64,000 nt of DNA, from the NCBI GenBank assembly GCA_037439465.1, contig JBBIVX010000004.1:1-64000 (forward strand). The letters run 5' to 3'. Within the stretch, counting starts at the first letter, position 1. Every line of letters starts with the position of its first letter. Under the pieces are notes generated by a model. It worked only from the letters and a program-made list of their open reading frames with translations. It made no database searches and was not told where the DNA came from. Positions 9,138-16,549 of the stretch are shown in pieces. The position numbers and the translations under genes are program-made. The DNA comes from Parasulfuritortus sp037439465. GTDB taxonomy: Bacteria; Pseudomonadota; Gammaproteobacteria; Burkholderiales; Thiobacillaceae.

Positions 9138-10034
9138 ATGCGAATCGGGATCGACCTCGGCGGCAGCAAAATCGAGCTGATCGCCCTCGCGGCGGGGGGC
9201 GCAGAGTTGTACCGGCGGCGGGTGCCGACGCCGCGCCACGATTACTCGGCAACGCTGTGGGCCATTGCCCGGCTGGTAGAAGAATCGGAAGACACCCTGG
9301 GGCAGCGCGGCACGGTGGGTGTTGGTACGCCGGGGACACATTCGCGCCTCACCGGCCTGATGAAGAACTGCAATTCCACCTGGCTCAACGGTCGCCCACT
9401 GCAGCGTGACCTGGCCGCCATACTGCAAAGAGAGGTGCGGATCAGTAACGACGCCAACTGTTTTGCCCTGTCGGAGGCGATCGATGGGGCGGCAGCGGGG
9501 GCGGAGGTGGTGTTCGGGGCGATACTCGGCACCGGCTGCGGCGCCGGCATCGTGGTGCGCGGGCAGATATTGCAGGGGCCAAATGGTATCGCCGGCGAAT
9601 GGGGCCACAACCCCCTGCCGTGGCCGCGTCCCGAGGAACTACCGGGGCCGCCCTGTTATTGCGGCCGGAGCGGGTGTCTGGAGACCTGGCTGTCGGGGCC
9701 GGGGTTGGCGCGCGACCTGATGCAGTGCTCGGGCCTGGATCTGTCGGCGGCCGCTATCGCCGCCCGCGCCGAGGCCGGGGATGCGGCTTGTGCCGCGGCG
9801 CTGGCCCGTTATGAGGATCGCCTGGCGAGGGGGCTGGCGCACGTCATCAATATCCTTGATCCCGATATCATCGTGCTGGGCGGTGGACTGTCCAACCTTG
9901 CCCGGCTGTATGAACGTCTTCCTGCGCGGTGGACGGAGCATGTCTTTTCGGATGCCGTGCACACCCGTCTGCGACCGCCACGTCATGGCGATTCCAGTGG
10001 GGTGCGCGGTGCCGCCTGGTTATGGAACGGCTAA
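9138..10034 (+). CDS. ROK-family sugar kinase (fructokinase / Mak-like)
   Basis: This 298-residue protein has the ROK features in order: the phosphate-binding start IGIDLGGSKIE, a central NDANCFALSEA segment with the catalytic Asp, the GTGCGAGIVV loop, the EWGHNPLPWP segment with the zinc-coordinating His, and the CYCGRSGCLETWLSG cluster. The pattern is closest to the Mak (fructo/mannokinase) and NagK branches, which phosphorylate a free hexose with ATP. The exact sugar cannot be assigned. Its stop overlaps the stop of the convergent HD-GYP gene by 4 bases. Confidence 0.87.
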   Translation: MRIGIDLGGSKIELIALAAGGAELYRRRVPTPRHDYSATLWAIARLVEESEDTLGQRGTVGVGTPGTHSRLTGLMKNCNSTWLNGRPLQRDLAAILQREVRISNDANCFALSEAIDGAAAGAEVVFGAILGTGCGAGIVVRGQILQGPNGIAGEWGHNPLPWPRPEELPGPPCYCGRSGCLETWLSGPGLARDLMQCSGLDLSAAAIAARAEAGDAACAAALARYEDRLARGLAHVINILDPDIIVLGGGLSNLARLYERLPARWTEHVFSDAVHTRLRPPRHGDSSGVRGAAWLWNG

Positions 10035-11263
10035 GCGGACAGCCACTGGTTTGGGTCGATCTCCCAGGCCGCGAAATCTTCATGACCGACGATCTCGTCC
10101 TGAGAGGCGGGGTGCGCGAGATCGAGTTCCTGCGGCGGCGGATAGCTGTGTTCCTCGGCGTTGTACATGACCAAGACCTTGGGCTGCATCGACCGGCCGG
10201 GATTCTGTTCGAGCACGATGCCAAGCCGACCGCTGGCCAGGCGTACCAGCGAACCGGTGGGGTAGATGCCGACGGTGCGGATGTAGTGGCGTACCAGATT
10301 TGGTTCGAAGTGATATGCGCTCCACTCCAGTAGCTTGCCCAAGGCTTCGGTGGGAGGCATCCCTTCTTTGTAGACGCGCTTCGAGGTCAGTGCATCATAG
10401 ACATCGACGATGGCACACATCTGGCCATAGAGCGAAATCTCGTCGCCCTTCAGTTTGTTGGGATAGCCTGTGCCATCGTGACGTTCATGGTGTTGGCCGG
10501 CCACGTCTAGGGCGATCTGGCTGATGCCCGGTGTGTTCTGCAGGATGATGAGGCTTTGCACCACGTGCGATTTCATCTTGGCGAACTCGGCATCGGTCAA
10601 TTTGGCCGGTTTGTTCAAAATCTCGTCAGGCACCTTGGCCTTGCCGACGTCATGCAGCAGGGCGCCGATGGCGATTTCCTTGATGAGGCCCCGCTCCAGT
10701 TGTAGCTCGCGGGCAAAGGCGATCATCAGGGCGCAGACCGAGACCGAGTGCTGAAAGGTGTAACTGTCGTGTTCCTTCAGGCGCGCCAGTGGCAGCAGCG
10801 CATCCGGGCAACGAAAGATGGAGTCGATCAAGCGCTCCACCAGCGGATCGATCACTTCCATCTCGATCTGCCGGCCCAGGCGAACGTCCTGAAGCATGTT
10901 GCGGGCGATCCGGTTGGCCTCGCCGTGCAGGCGGCGGGCGGCCGCCAGTTCCTCCACCCGAGTCAGCCGCTGCGGTATGGCCGCCGTGCCGGCGATCTCG
11001 CTGAGCTGGCGGGCGATGTCTCGTTGCACCTCCGCCTGGGTCGGCACTACTGCGGCGACATCATCACCTCGCAGGGTATCGATGTAGACCTCGTGCACGC
11101 CCAGGCCGAGTATCTTGCCGACCGTGGCCGCATCCTTGATCAGGAAACGATTACTGGCAAAAGGGTGATCCATCCAGCCGCAGTTGAGGTCATGCACATA
11201 CATGCCCTGCCTAAGCTGCGCCACAGGTATCTTTTTGATTATATGAGGGATGTTCTGCGCCAT
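10031..11263 (-). CDS. HD-GYP domain cyclic-di-GMP phosphodiesterase with N-terminal DUF3391
   Basis: This 410-residue cytoplasmic protein has an N-terminal DUF3391 region (IKKIPVAQLRQGMYVHDL) followed by an HD-GYP domain. The catalytic motifs are intact: HSVSVCALM, the HD pair in GALLHDVGKAKVPDEIL, HHERHDGTGYPNKL with the GYP triad, and DVYDALTSKR. Such enzymes degrade c-di-GMP to pGpG/GMP. The long open frame upstream of 11263 is unlike any protein; the ATG at 11263 begins the DUF3391 pattern. The 3' end overlaps the ROK kinase gene by 4 bases. A diguanylate cyclase is encoded at about 51 kb. Confidence 0.92.
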   Translation of the reverse strand: MAQNIPHIIKKIPVAQLRQGMYVHDLNCGWMDHPFASNRFLIKDAATVGKILGLGVHEVYIDTLRGDDVAAVVPTQAEVQRDIARQLSEIAGTAAIPQRLTRVEELAAARRLHGEANRIARNMLQDVRLGRQIEMEVIDPLVERLIDSIFRCPDALLPLARLKEHDSYTFQHSVSVCALMIAFARELQLERGLIKEIAIGALLHDVGKAKVPDEILNKPAKLTDAEFAKMKSHVVQSLIILQNTPGISQIALDVAGQHHERHDGTGYPNKLKGDEISLYGQMCAIVDVYDALTSKRVYKEGMPPTEALGKLLEWSAYHFEPNLVRHYIRTVGIYPTGSLVRLASGRLGIVLEQNPGRSMQPKVLVMYNAEEHSYPPPQELDLAHPASQDEIVGHEDFAAWEIDPNQWLSA

Positions 11264-11313
11264 CGGTCGTGACCGGTAGTGATTTTTTCTTCCTGGACGA
11301 TGGTTCAACGTGC

Positions 11314-11859
11314 CTATTGTTGCTGCCTCTTCTGCATTTGCTTCAGCATCTGCGGGGTGATCCGTGCATGGTTGCCAGCGGGCAGGCCAAGGAGGGTTAT
11401 CGAGCCGGCGTGTTGACCGGGTTTGCAAGGTCCAAGCCATTTCGCGGTGATGGTGGAATGACTCTTGGCCAGGCCCTGCATGGGCGGATCGAAACGGGTG
11501 GTTGAGTCCATCCTGTATTGCTGGGTCATGTTGCCGGTGACGACGGCATGACTTGTCGCCGTGACGTTGTCGAACTTGCACACAGAGTCGATCTCGACCC
11601 GATCGGCGGCTTGCCTGATATCGGTTCTGGTGCATTGCCGGCGCTGACCCTTTTGCATGTCGCGGCTTTGCGCGGCGGTGATATCGTCCTGTTTTTCATC
11701 GACGCAGGCTTGCAGGTTGAGGCTGCTCCGGCCATCGCTCTCGATGTGCATCTCCCACAGACCCGACTTGCGTTTCGGTATGTCGGCAGCGCTGGCGGAC
11801 GGCAAGAAGATGGCGGCAGCGACCGCTGCCAGCAGTGAGATGCGTACGGACACATGCAT
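11314..11859 (-). CDS. DUF3617 secreted protein
   Basis: This 181-residue protein has a clear signal peptide (hydrophobic run LLAAVAAAIFLPSASA, likely cut after ASA near residue 24). The mature part starts KRKSGLWEMHIESD and contains paired cysteines (LQACVDEK, RQCTRTDI, DSVCKFDN), matching the DUF3617 family of periplasmic proteins common in proteobacteria. The function is unknown. The C-terminus is Gln/Lys/Met rich (QMLKQMQKRQQQ). It lies 50 bases upstream of the HD-GYP gene on the same strand. Confidence 0.82.
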   Translation of the reverse strand: MHVSVRISLLAAVAAAIFLPSASAADIPKRKSGLWEMHIESDGRSSLNLQACVDEKQDDITAAQSRDMQKGQRRQCTRTDIRQAADRVEIDSVCKFDNVTATSHAVVTGNMTQQYRMDSTTRFDPPMQGLAKSHSTITAKWLGPCKPGQHAGSITLLGLPAGNHARITPQMLKQMQKRQQQ

Positions 11860-11937
11860 GGAGACCCCCGACGTAACGATTTATGGTGCAAGTTTCCCAT
11901 GAATGGACACCGTTGTCTTCGATTGAACGGTATGTGT

Positions 11938-12225
11938 GGGCAGAAAGCGGAATCGACCAACTTCGCGCGCGAGGTCTGCGAACACGCGCAGGCGTATGGC
12001 CTGCCGGAGAAGGTGGAAGCCGCCTATCGGCGCGGCGACCTGTTCGACAAGCGCGCGCAGTTGATGCAGGCATGGGCCGATTACTGCGCCCAGTCTGGGG
12101 CGTGGGCGAAGGCCGCCGTGGTGACGCCGAAACGACGCAAGCCGTCCGTCGAACGGGGGCAACCCTGGCGGCCAGAGATTCGTCCGCATCCCACAGTCAG
12201 TGCCGGCAGGACGCCGGTTCGATAG
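11938..12225 (+). pseudogene. C-terminal remnant of a P4-type tyrosine integrase
   Basis: The frame encodes ESTNFAREVCEHA, then PEKVEAAYRRGDLFDKRAQL and MQAWADYC. This is the characteristic C-terminal tail of P4/CP4-family integrases, after the catalytic Tyr region. The catalytic Arg-His-Arg part is missing and no start or ribosome-binding site is evident. Parts of the upstream sequence look more natural in another frame, as expected for a decayed gene. It lies only about 70 bases from the 3' end of tRNA-Asp, the normal target side of such integrases, so it probably marks an old integration event. Confidence 0.6.
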
Positions 12226-12296
12226 CAGTGGCCGCGTGAATATTAGTGTGGGTAGATAACAAAAACACGCCCGAAGAGGCTTTGTTGCTTATACGT

Positions 12297-12373
12297 TGGC
12301 GGAGTGGACGGGACTCGAACCCGCGACCCCCGGCGTGACAGGCCGGTATTCTAACCAACTGAACTACCACTCC
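12297..12373 (-). tRNA. tRNA-Asp (anticodon GUC)
   Basis: Minus-strand cloverleaf with GGAGTGG acceptor stem, D-arm AGTTCAGTTGGTTAGAATAC, anticodon loop CTGTCAC (GUC), T-arm GGGTTCGAGTCCC and an encoded CCA. The sequence is very close to the standard proteobacterial tRNA-Asp. Its 3' end faces the integrase remnant. Confidence 0.97.
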
Positions 12374-12579
12374 GCACGGGGCTTCAGGCTGGTTCAGCAA
12401 CCTGAAAGTGGACAAATGCGTTCGGCACGCTGGAAACCCGTTACTGCCTGGTTTGCGGCCGGCCAAACGGAGCCGCGCATTATACCGGCGAATCGGCATC
12501 TGGCAAGGCCAAAATGCGCCGATTACAAGATATTGAAAAGTATGGTGCGCGCCGCCGGCGCAGTGTGAGACAAGGTGTT

Positions 12580-12656
12580 TGGCGCGCCCGGCAGGATTCG
12601 AACCCACGACCCCCTGGTTCGTAGCCAGGTACTCTATCCAACTGAGCTACGGGCGC
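12580..12656 (-). tRNA. tRNA-Arg (anticodon ACG)
   Basis: Minus-strand cloverleaf with GCGCCCG acceptor stem, D-arm AGCTCAGTTGGATAGAGTAC, anticodon loop CTACGAA (ACG, A34 normally edited to inosine by TadA), T-arm GGGTTCGAATCC and an encoded CCA. It is the second arginine tRNA in the window. Confidence 0.97.
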
Positions 12657-12719
12657 TCGCAAAGACGGCGAATTATATCGAAACGCGGTCATTGCGCAAT
12701 GGCAAGCCGCCATAAAATT

Positions 12720-12812
12720 TGGCGGAGACGAAGGGATTCGAACCCTTGATGCAGGTTTTGCCCGCATGCTCCCTTAGCAGGGGAGTGCCTTCGACCTCTC
12801 GGCCACGTCTCC
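12720..12812 (-). tRNA. tRNA-Ser (anticodon GCU)
   Basis: Minus-strand class II tRNA of 93 bases including an encoded CCA. It has a GGAGACG acceptor stem, D-arm GGCCGAGAGGTCGAAGGC, anticodon loop CTGCTAA (GCU), a long variable arm (GCATGCGGGCAAAACCTGC) and T-arm GGGTTCGAATCCC. It is 76 bases downstream of lysC on the same strand and may share its transcript. Confidence 0.97.
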
Positions 12813-12888
12813 GTACTTCATCCCGGCAGGCCGGGTCAAGAGGCCGGCAGGATACCCGTGCGGCCCTCAAAAATCAATGCAATACGCC

Positions 12889-14118
12889 TCAAGCGGCGGG
12901 TTCCTGGTCCAATTCAAAAGCCTGATGCAGGGTACGGACCGCCAGTTCGAGGTATTTGTCATCCACTACCACGGAGATCTTTATTTCGGAGGTAGAGATC
13001 ATCTGGATGTTGATGTTCTCGTCGGCCAGGGCCTTGAACATCTTGCTGGCAATGCCGGCGTGGGTACGCATACCGACGCCGACAAGGGAAACCTTGGCGA
13101 TCTTGTCGTCACCACGGACGTCGCGAGCGCCGACCGCATCCTTGGCCTTGGACAGCACGTCCAGGGCCTTCTTCATCTCGCTGCGGTGCACAGTGAAGGA
13201 GAAGTCGGTGGTGCCGTCATGGCCGACATTCTGCACGATCATGTCGACGTCGATGTTGGCGTCGGCGATGGCCCCCAGGATGCGGCCGGCGACGCCGGGC
13301 CTGTCGGGTACGCCCAGGATGGTGAGCTTGGCCTCGTCACGGTTGAAGGCGATGCCGGAAATGACGGGTTGTTCCATGTTGTTTTCCTCGAATGTGATGA
13401 GGGTGCCTTCGCCTTCGTCCTCGAAGCTGGAGAGCACCCGCAGTTTGACCTTGTACTTGCCGGCAAACTCGACGGCGCGGATCTGCAGCACCTTGGAACC
13501 GAGGCTGGCGAGTTCCAGCATCTCCTCGAAGGTGATGGTGTCGAGCTTGCGCGCCTCGGGCACGATGCGCGGATCGGTGGTGTAGACACCGTCCACGTCG
13601 GTGTATATCTGACACTCGTCGGCGCCGAGCGCCGCTGCCAGGGCGACACCGGTGGTGTCGGAACCGCCCCGCCCGAGGGTGGTGATGTTGCCGTCGGCGT
13701 CTATGCCCTGGAAGCCGGCGACCACGACCACATGGCCACTGTCCAGGGCGGCGCGCATGGCCTTGTCGTCAATAAGTTCGATGCGGGCCTTGGCGTGGGC
13801 GCTGTCGGTGCGGATGGGAACCTGCCAGCCGGTGAAGCTCCTGGCCTTTTGCCCGAGGTCGTGCAGGGCCAGCGCCAGTAGACCGATGGTGACCTGTTCG
13901 CCGGTGGAGACGATGACGTCCAACTCGCGCGGGTCAGGCTCCTTCTGGATTCCCTTGGCCAGGGCGATGAGCCGGTTAGTCTCGCCCGACATGGCCGACA
14001 CCACCACCACGACCTGATGTCCGAGCATCTTGAACTTGGCGACCCGCTCCGCGACGTTGCGGATGCGCTCGATGCTGCCTACCGAGGTGCCGCCGTACTT
14101 TTGCACGATAAGTGCCAT
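12889..14118 (-). CDS. lysC: Aspartate kinase
   Basis: This 409-residue enzyme phosphorylates aspartate, the entry step to lysine, threonine, methionine and diaminopimelate. The kinase domain has QKYGGTSVGSIERIRNVA at the start, VSTGEQV near 70 and GRGGSDTTGVALA near 150. Two ACT domains follow residue 248 (ISGIAFNRDEAKLTILGVPD and VSLVGVGMRTHAGIASKMF) and bind lysine/threonine as feedback effectors. I chose the ATG of MALIVQKYGG over one four codons upstream. An internal start with a good ribosome-binding site precedes the ACT region. DapB, later in the lysine pathway, is encoded at about 43 kb. Confidence 0.96.
   Translation of the reverse strand: MALIVQKYGGTSVGSIERIRNVAERVAKFKMLGHQVVVVVSAMSGETNRLIALAKGIQKEPDPRELDVIVSTGEQVTIGLLALALHDLGQKARSFTGWQVPIRTDSAHAKARIELIDDKAMRAALDSGHVVVVAGFQGIDADGNITTLGRGGSDTTGVALAAALGADECQIYTDVDGVYTTDPRIVPEARKLDTITFEEMLELASLGSKVLQIRAVEFAGKYKVKLRVLSSFEDEGEGTLITFEENNMEQPVISGIAFNRDEAKLTILGVPDRPGVAGRILGAIADANIDVDMIVQNVGHDGTTDFSFTVHRSEMKKALDVLSKAKDAVGARDVRGDDKIAKVSLVGVGMRTHAGIASKMFKALADENINIQMISTSEIKISVVVDDKYLELAVRTLHQAFELDQEPAA
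13375..13389 (-). promoter_or_regulatory. Internal ribosome-binding site and ATG in lysC (possible beta-subunit start)
   Basis: On the minus strand GAGGA is followed by a 7-base spacer and ATG (GAGGAAAACAACATG). Translation from here would give MEQPVISGIAFNRDE and the two ACT domains only. This corresponds in position to the beta-subunit start of alpha2-beta2 aspartokinases in Bacillus and Corynebacterium. Use in this organism is inferred from the site alone. Confidence 0.45.
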
Positions 14119-14185
14119 GATTTCCTTCAATCGCTTGAAAAAACGCGAATTTTACAGTAGCCAACGGGGTTTATTAAGTTTGAAT

Positions 14186-14358
14186 CCAGATTGTCCATTA
14201 GGCGGCCCCGCGGGCCTATACACGCCCTGGCGGTCGGTTTTCGGCGTCTTCGCGCCCGTGCTCGTCGCCAATAGACTCGGCTATTGGCTCCTCCCCCCGT
14301 GTGCGAATCCACTCGAAACCCGCCGCGCCATCATCGTGCGTCCTAATGGACAATCTGG
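14186..14358. repeat. Palindromic MITE-like element with 17-bp terminal inverted repeats
   Basis: The 312 bases between lysC and the next gene hold no protein gene. They contain CCAGATTGTCCATTAGG at 14186-14202 and its exact reverse complement at 14342-14358. Near the middle is a perfect 8-bp hairpin (GCCAATAG at 14267-14274 and CTATTGGC at 14281-14288). The flanks between these arms are also imperfectly complementary, so the whole 173-bp block can fold into one long hairpin. This is the architecture of a miniature inverted-repeat element or a structured non-coding RNA. No transposase is encoded. Confidence 0.6.
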
Positions 14359-14431
14359 GTTGAAAACTATTGAAACTTGTTGATATCGCCCTTAGTCTTA
14401 GCACCGTTACCAATCCGCAAGGAAAAACACG

Positions 14432-15127
14432 ATGCAACGCCAATACGACATGACCGGTTACAACACCACTGTCAGCGTCGGCACCGAGCGCAACAAGGTG
14501 CTGCGCAATACCTATCTGCTCCTGGGGCTGTCCCTGGTACCTACCGTCATCGGCGCTCTGGTGGGGATGAGCATGAGTTTCGCCTTCATGGCGGAGCATC
14601 CCATCATGTACTCCCTGGGCGCCTTCGCCGTGATGATGGGGATGTTCTTTGGTATCTCCGCCGCCCGCAACAGCGGTCTCGGCGTCGTCCTGCTGCTGGC
14701 CCTGACCGGTTTCATGGGCCTGATGCTGGGCCCGGTATTGCAGGTGGCGCTGGGCTTGAAGAACGGCGGCGAGATCGTTGGCCTGGCGGCTGGCGGCACG
14801 GCGGCGATCTTCCTGGTACTGGCCGGCATCGCCAGTACCGGCAAGCGCGACTTCAGCTTCCTTGGCAAGTTCCTGATGGTCGGCATCGTGCTCTTGATCC
14901 TGGCCAGCCTGGCTAACCTATTCTTCCAGATTCCGGCCTTGGCGCTCACTCTGTCCGCGGTCGCGGTGCTGCTCTTCTCCGGCTTTATCCTGTTCGATGT
15001 AAACCGGGTGGTGAACGGCGGAGAGACCAACTATGTGATGGCGACCCTGGCGATCTATCTCGACATCTACAATCTGTTCATCAATCTGCTGCAACTGTTG
15101 ATGGCGCTGATGGGGCAGCGGGAGTAA
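14432..15127 (+). CDS. Bax inhibitor-1 / YccA family membrane protein
   Basis: This 231-residue protein has seven strongly hydrophobic segments spread over its length and a polar N-terminus ending in RNKVLRNTYLLLGLSL, the usual opening of the BI-1/YccA family. The C-terminal segment FILFDVNRVVNGGETNYVMAT carries the conserved Asp of the pH/Ca2+ gate. YccA in E. coli modulates the FtsH protease, and other members leak calcium. The role here is inferred from the family. It is monocistronic, with a terminator 18 bases after the stop. Confidence 0.92.
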   Translation: MQRQYDMTGYNTTVSVGTERNKVLRNTYLLLGLSLVPTVIGALVGMSMSFAFMAEHPIMYSLGAFAVMMGMFFGISAARNSGLGVVLLLALTGFMGLMLGPVLQVALGLKNGGEIVGLAAGGTAAIFLVLAGIASTGKRDFSFLGKFLMVGIVLLILASLANLFFQIPALALTLSAVAVLLFSGFILFDVNRVVNGGETNYVMATLAIYLDIYNLFINLLQLLMALMGQRE

Positions 15128-15145
15128 GACCTTCGGCACAAGTGC

Positions 15146-15169
15146 AAAGGCGGCTGCGGCCGCCTTTTT
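15146..15169 (+). terminator. Rho-independent terminator
   Basis: AAAGGCGGC, loop TGCG, then GCCGCCTTT and further T residues form a strong GC stem with a T tract. It lies just after the Bax inhibitor-1 gene. Confidence 0.88.
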
Positions 15170-15285
15170 ATTTATGACATGCCCAGGATGTGACCGTGAC
15201 CGACGGGGCGGCGCCACCCGAGTTGATGCATGCCAGCTCAACCGCTGGCAGATATCAAAACGGAGGGCGGGTTGCCCTCAGGTCA

Positions 15286-16311
15286 TCAGCCTTTATGCCA
15301 GCGTGCCCAGCCGGCAGCCAACACGCCGAGCGACAGCGAAAGCAACGCCAGGGCCAGCGGATTGCCCACCGGTACCGCGACAGGTCCAAGGGGGCCGCCG
15401 CAGCTTCCGGTGATCGCGACAAAGCGTGGGGCGTTAAGCCCTGTCGCTGCGCCCGAGATTGTGCGCACGGGCGCGGCATCGCCATTGGCGGACGGCGCGT
15501 AAACGGTGACCGAATCACCGTAACGGCTGGTGGCGACATACTCGCCCGTTCCGGGGCAGACGGCAACGCCACGCGGGGAGTCGAGTTGCGTCGCCGCGCC
15601 GGTGATCGAGCGGAGCGCATTGATAATGCCATTGGTCGCAACCGGCCATATCCGGATGGCGCTGGAGCCGTGATTCGCCACGACCAGTTCGCCGTTCGTG
15701 GCATCAAAGGTCACCTGCGACAGGTCGCCGATCGACGGGCTCGATTCGATGGTGCGCAGTGCCGAAGCCGCACCGGACGCCGTGCGCGCGTATGTGAGAA
15801 CCTGGTTTGGTCGGGTCACGTAGAGCTCGTCGGCATTGACATACACCCCGCGTGGCTGGGTAGCGAGAGTCAACGTCCGCAACGGGCTTGCCGCGCCGGA
15901 CGCCAGCCGGTCATACACTTCGACGGCGCCGCCTCGATCGACGACAAAGACCTCATTGTGGGCTGCATCGAAGTGGATGCCCTGGTAGTCGCCTCCCCCG
16001 CTGATTGTGCGCAGGGGACTGGCCGCGCCGGTCGCGTTGATATCGAATACATGGATACCCCCGGATTGGGTGGCTACGAAGATCTCGTTATGAACCGTAT
16101 CGACGGCGATGCCGCGCGGCTGTCCGCTTGTATTGAACTGCCGCAACGGTGCCTGGTTGCCACTTGCACTGTTCGCAAAGACGACAACCTCGCTCGATCC
16201 CTCATTGGTAACGAAGATGTCTGCAAATGAATAGTACGAATACGCGCCCAGACCAAGGCACAAGGCGACGCTGACCATTCGCCGCTGCACTTTACCGGTT
16301 TTCGTTTTCAT
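15286..16311 (-). CDS. Secreted repeat (beta-propeller-like) protein with a C-terminal CTERM-type sorting tail
   Basis: This 341-residue protein has a signal peptide (MVSVALCLGLGAYSYYSFA), then about six repeats of some 42 residues with the pattern GAASPLRTI ... PRGIxxD ... NEIFVA, resembling NHL/SMP-30 propeller blades. It ends in VAVPVGNPLALALLSLSLGV and AAGWARWHKG: a short motif, a hydrophobic helix and a basic end. That is the architecture of exosortase substrates (PEP-CTERM, IPTL-CTERM). The VPVGNP motif is not canonical IPTLxxWG. I chose ATG 16311 because GGAGGAG lies 4 bases before it. Exosortase H is encoded 6 kb away, so this is a candidate substrate. Confidence 0.72.
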   Translation of the reverse strand: MKTKTGKVQRRMVSVALCLGLGAYSYYSFADIFVTNEGSSEVVVFANSASGNQAPLRQFNTSGQPRGIAVDTVHNEIFVATQSGGIHVFDINATGAASPLRTISGGGDYQGIHFDAAHNEVFVVDRGGAVEVYDRLASGAASPLRTLTLATQPRGVYVNADELYVTRPNQVLTYARTASGAASALRTIESSPSIGDLSQVTFDATNGELVVANHGSSAIRIWPVATNGIINALRSITGAATQLDSPRGVAVCPGTGEYVATSRYGDSVTVYAPSANGDAAPVRTISGAATGLNAPRFVAITGSCGGPLGPVAVPVGNPLALALLSLSLGVLAAGWARWHKG

Positions 16312-16549
16312 CAACTCCTCCATAAAAAAATTGGTGTAACTAACATTTTTATGACGAAATTCCCATTTCATTTACTGGGTAGAAACCTTGTGCCTCGGAC
16401 TGCGGCTACTGCGATGTAACTCACCTGGTTGTTATTGTCAATAACCGCCGATGTGGCTGCGTAGGCCCATGATCCATACTGCGCAGACGCTCGGTGGTCG
16501 GTCGGGCGGTCTTCGGGCTGGTGTTGTCGCAGACCGGCAGGCGTTGCGT

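Noticed and set aside
12197..12607. Minus-strand open frame across tRNA-Asp and part of tRNA-Arg
   Set aside because: Two tRNA genes occupy it; a coding gene here would be incompatible with their structure.
12877..13881. Open frame on the plus strand across lysC
   Set aside because: It covers the antisense of lysC; the aspartokinase motifs on the minus strand are unambiguous.
14216..14599. Minus-strand open frame across the palindromic element
   Set aside because: It overlaps the start of the Bax inhibitor-1 gene and has no start signal or family resemblance; the repeat structure explains the sequence better.
16312..16549. Possible gene fragment between the CTERM protein gene and rlmD
   Set aside because: A short stretch on the minus strand reads protein-like (AATSAVIDNNNQVSYIAVAA), but it lacks a start and has no recognisable family. 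I treat the 238 bases as intergenic.
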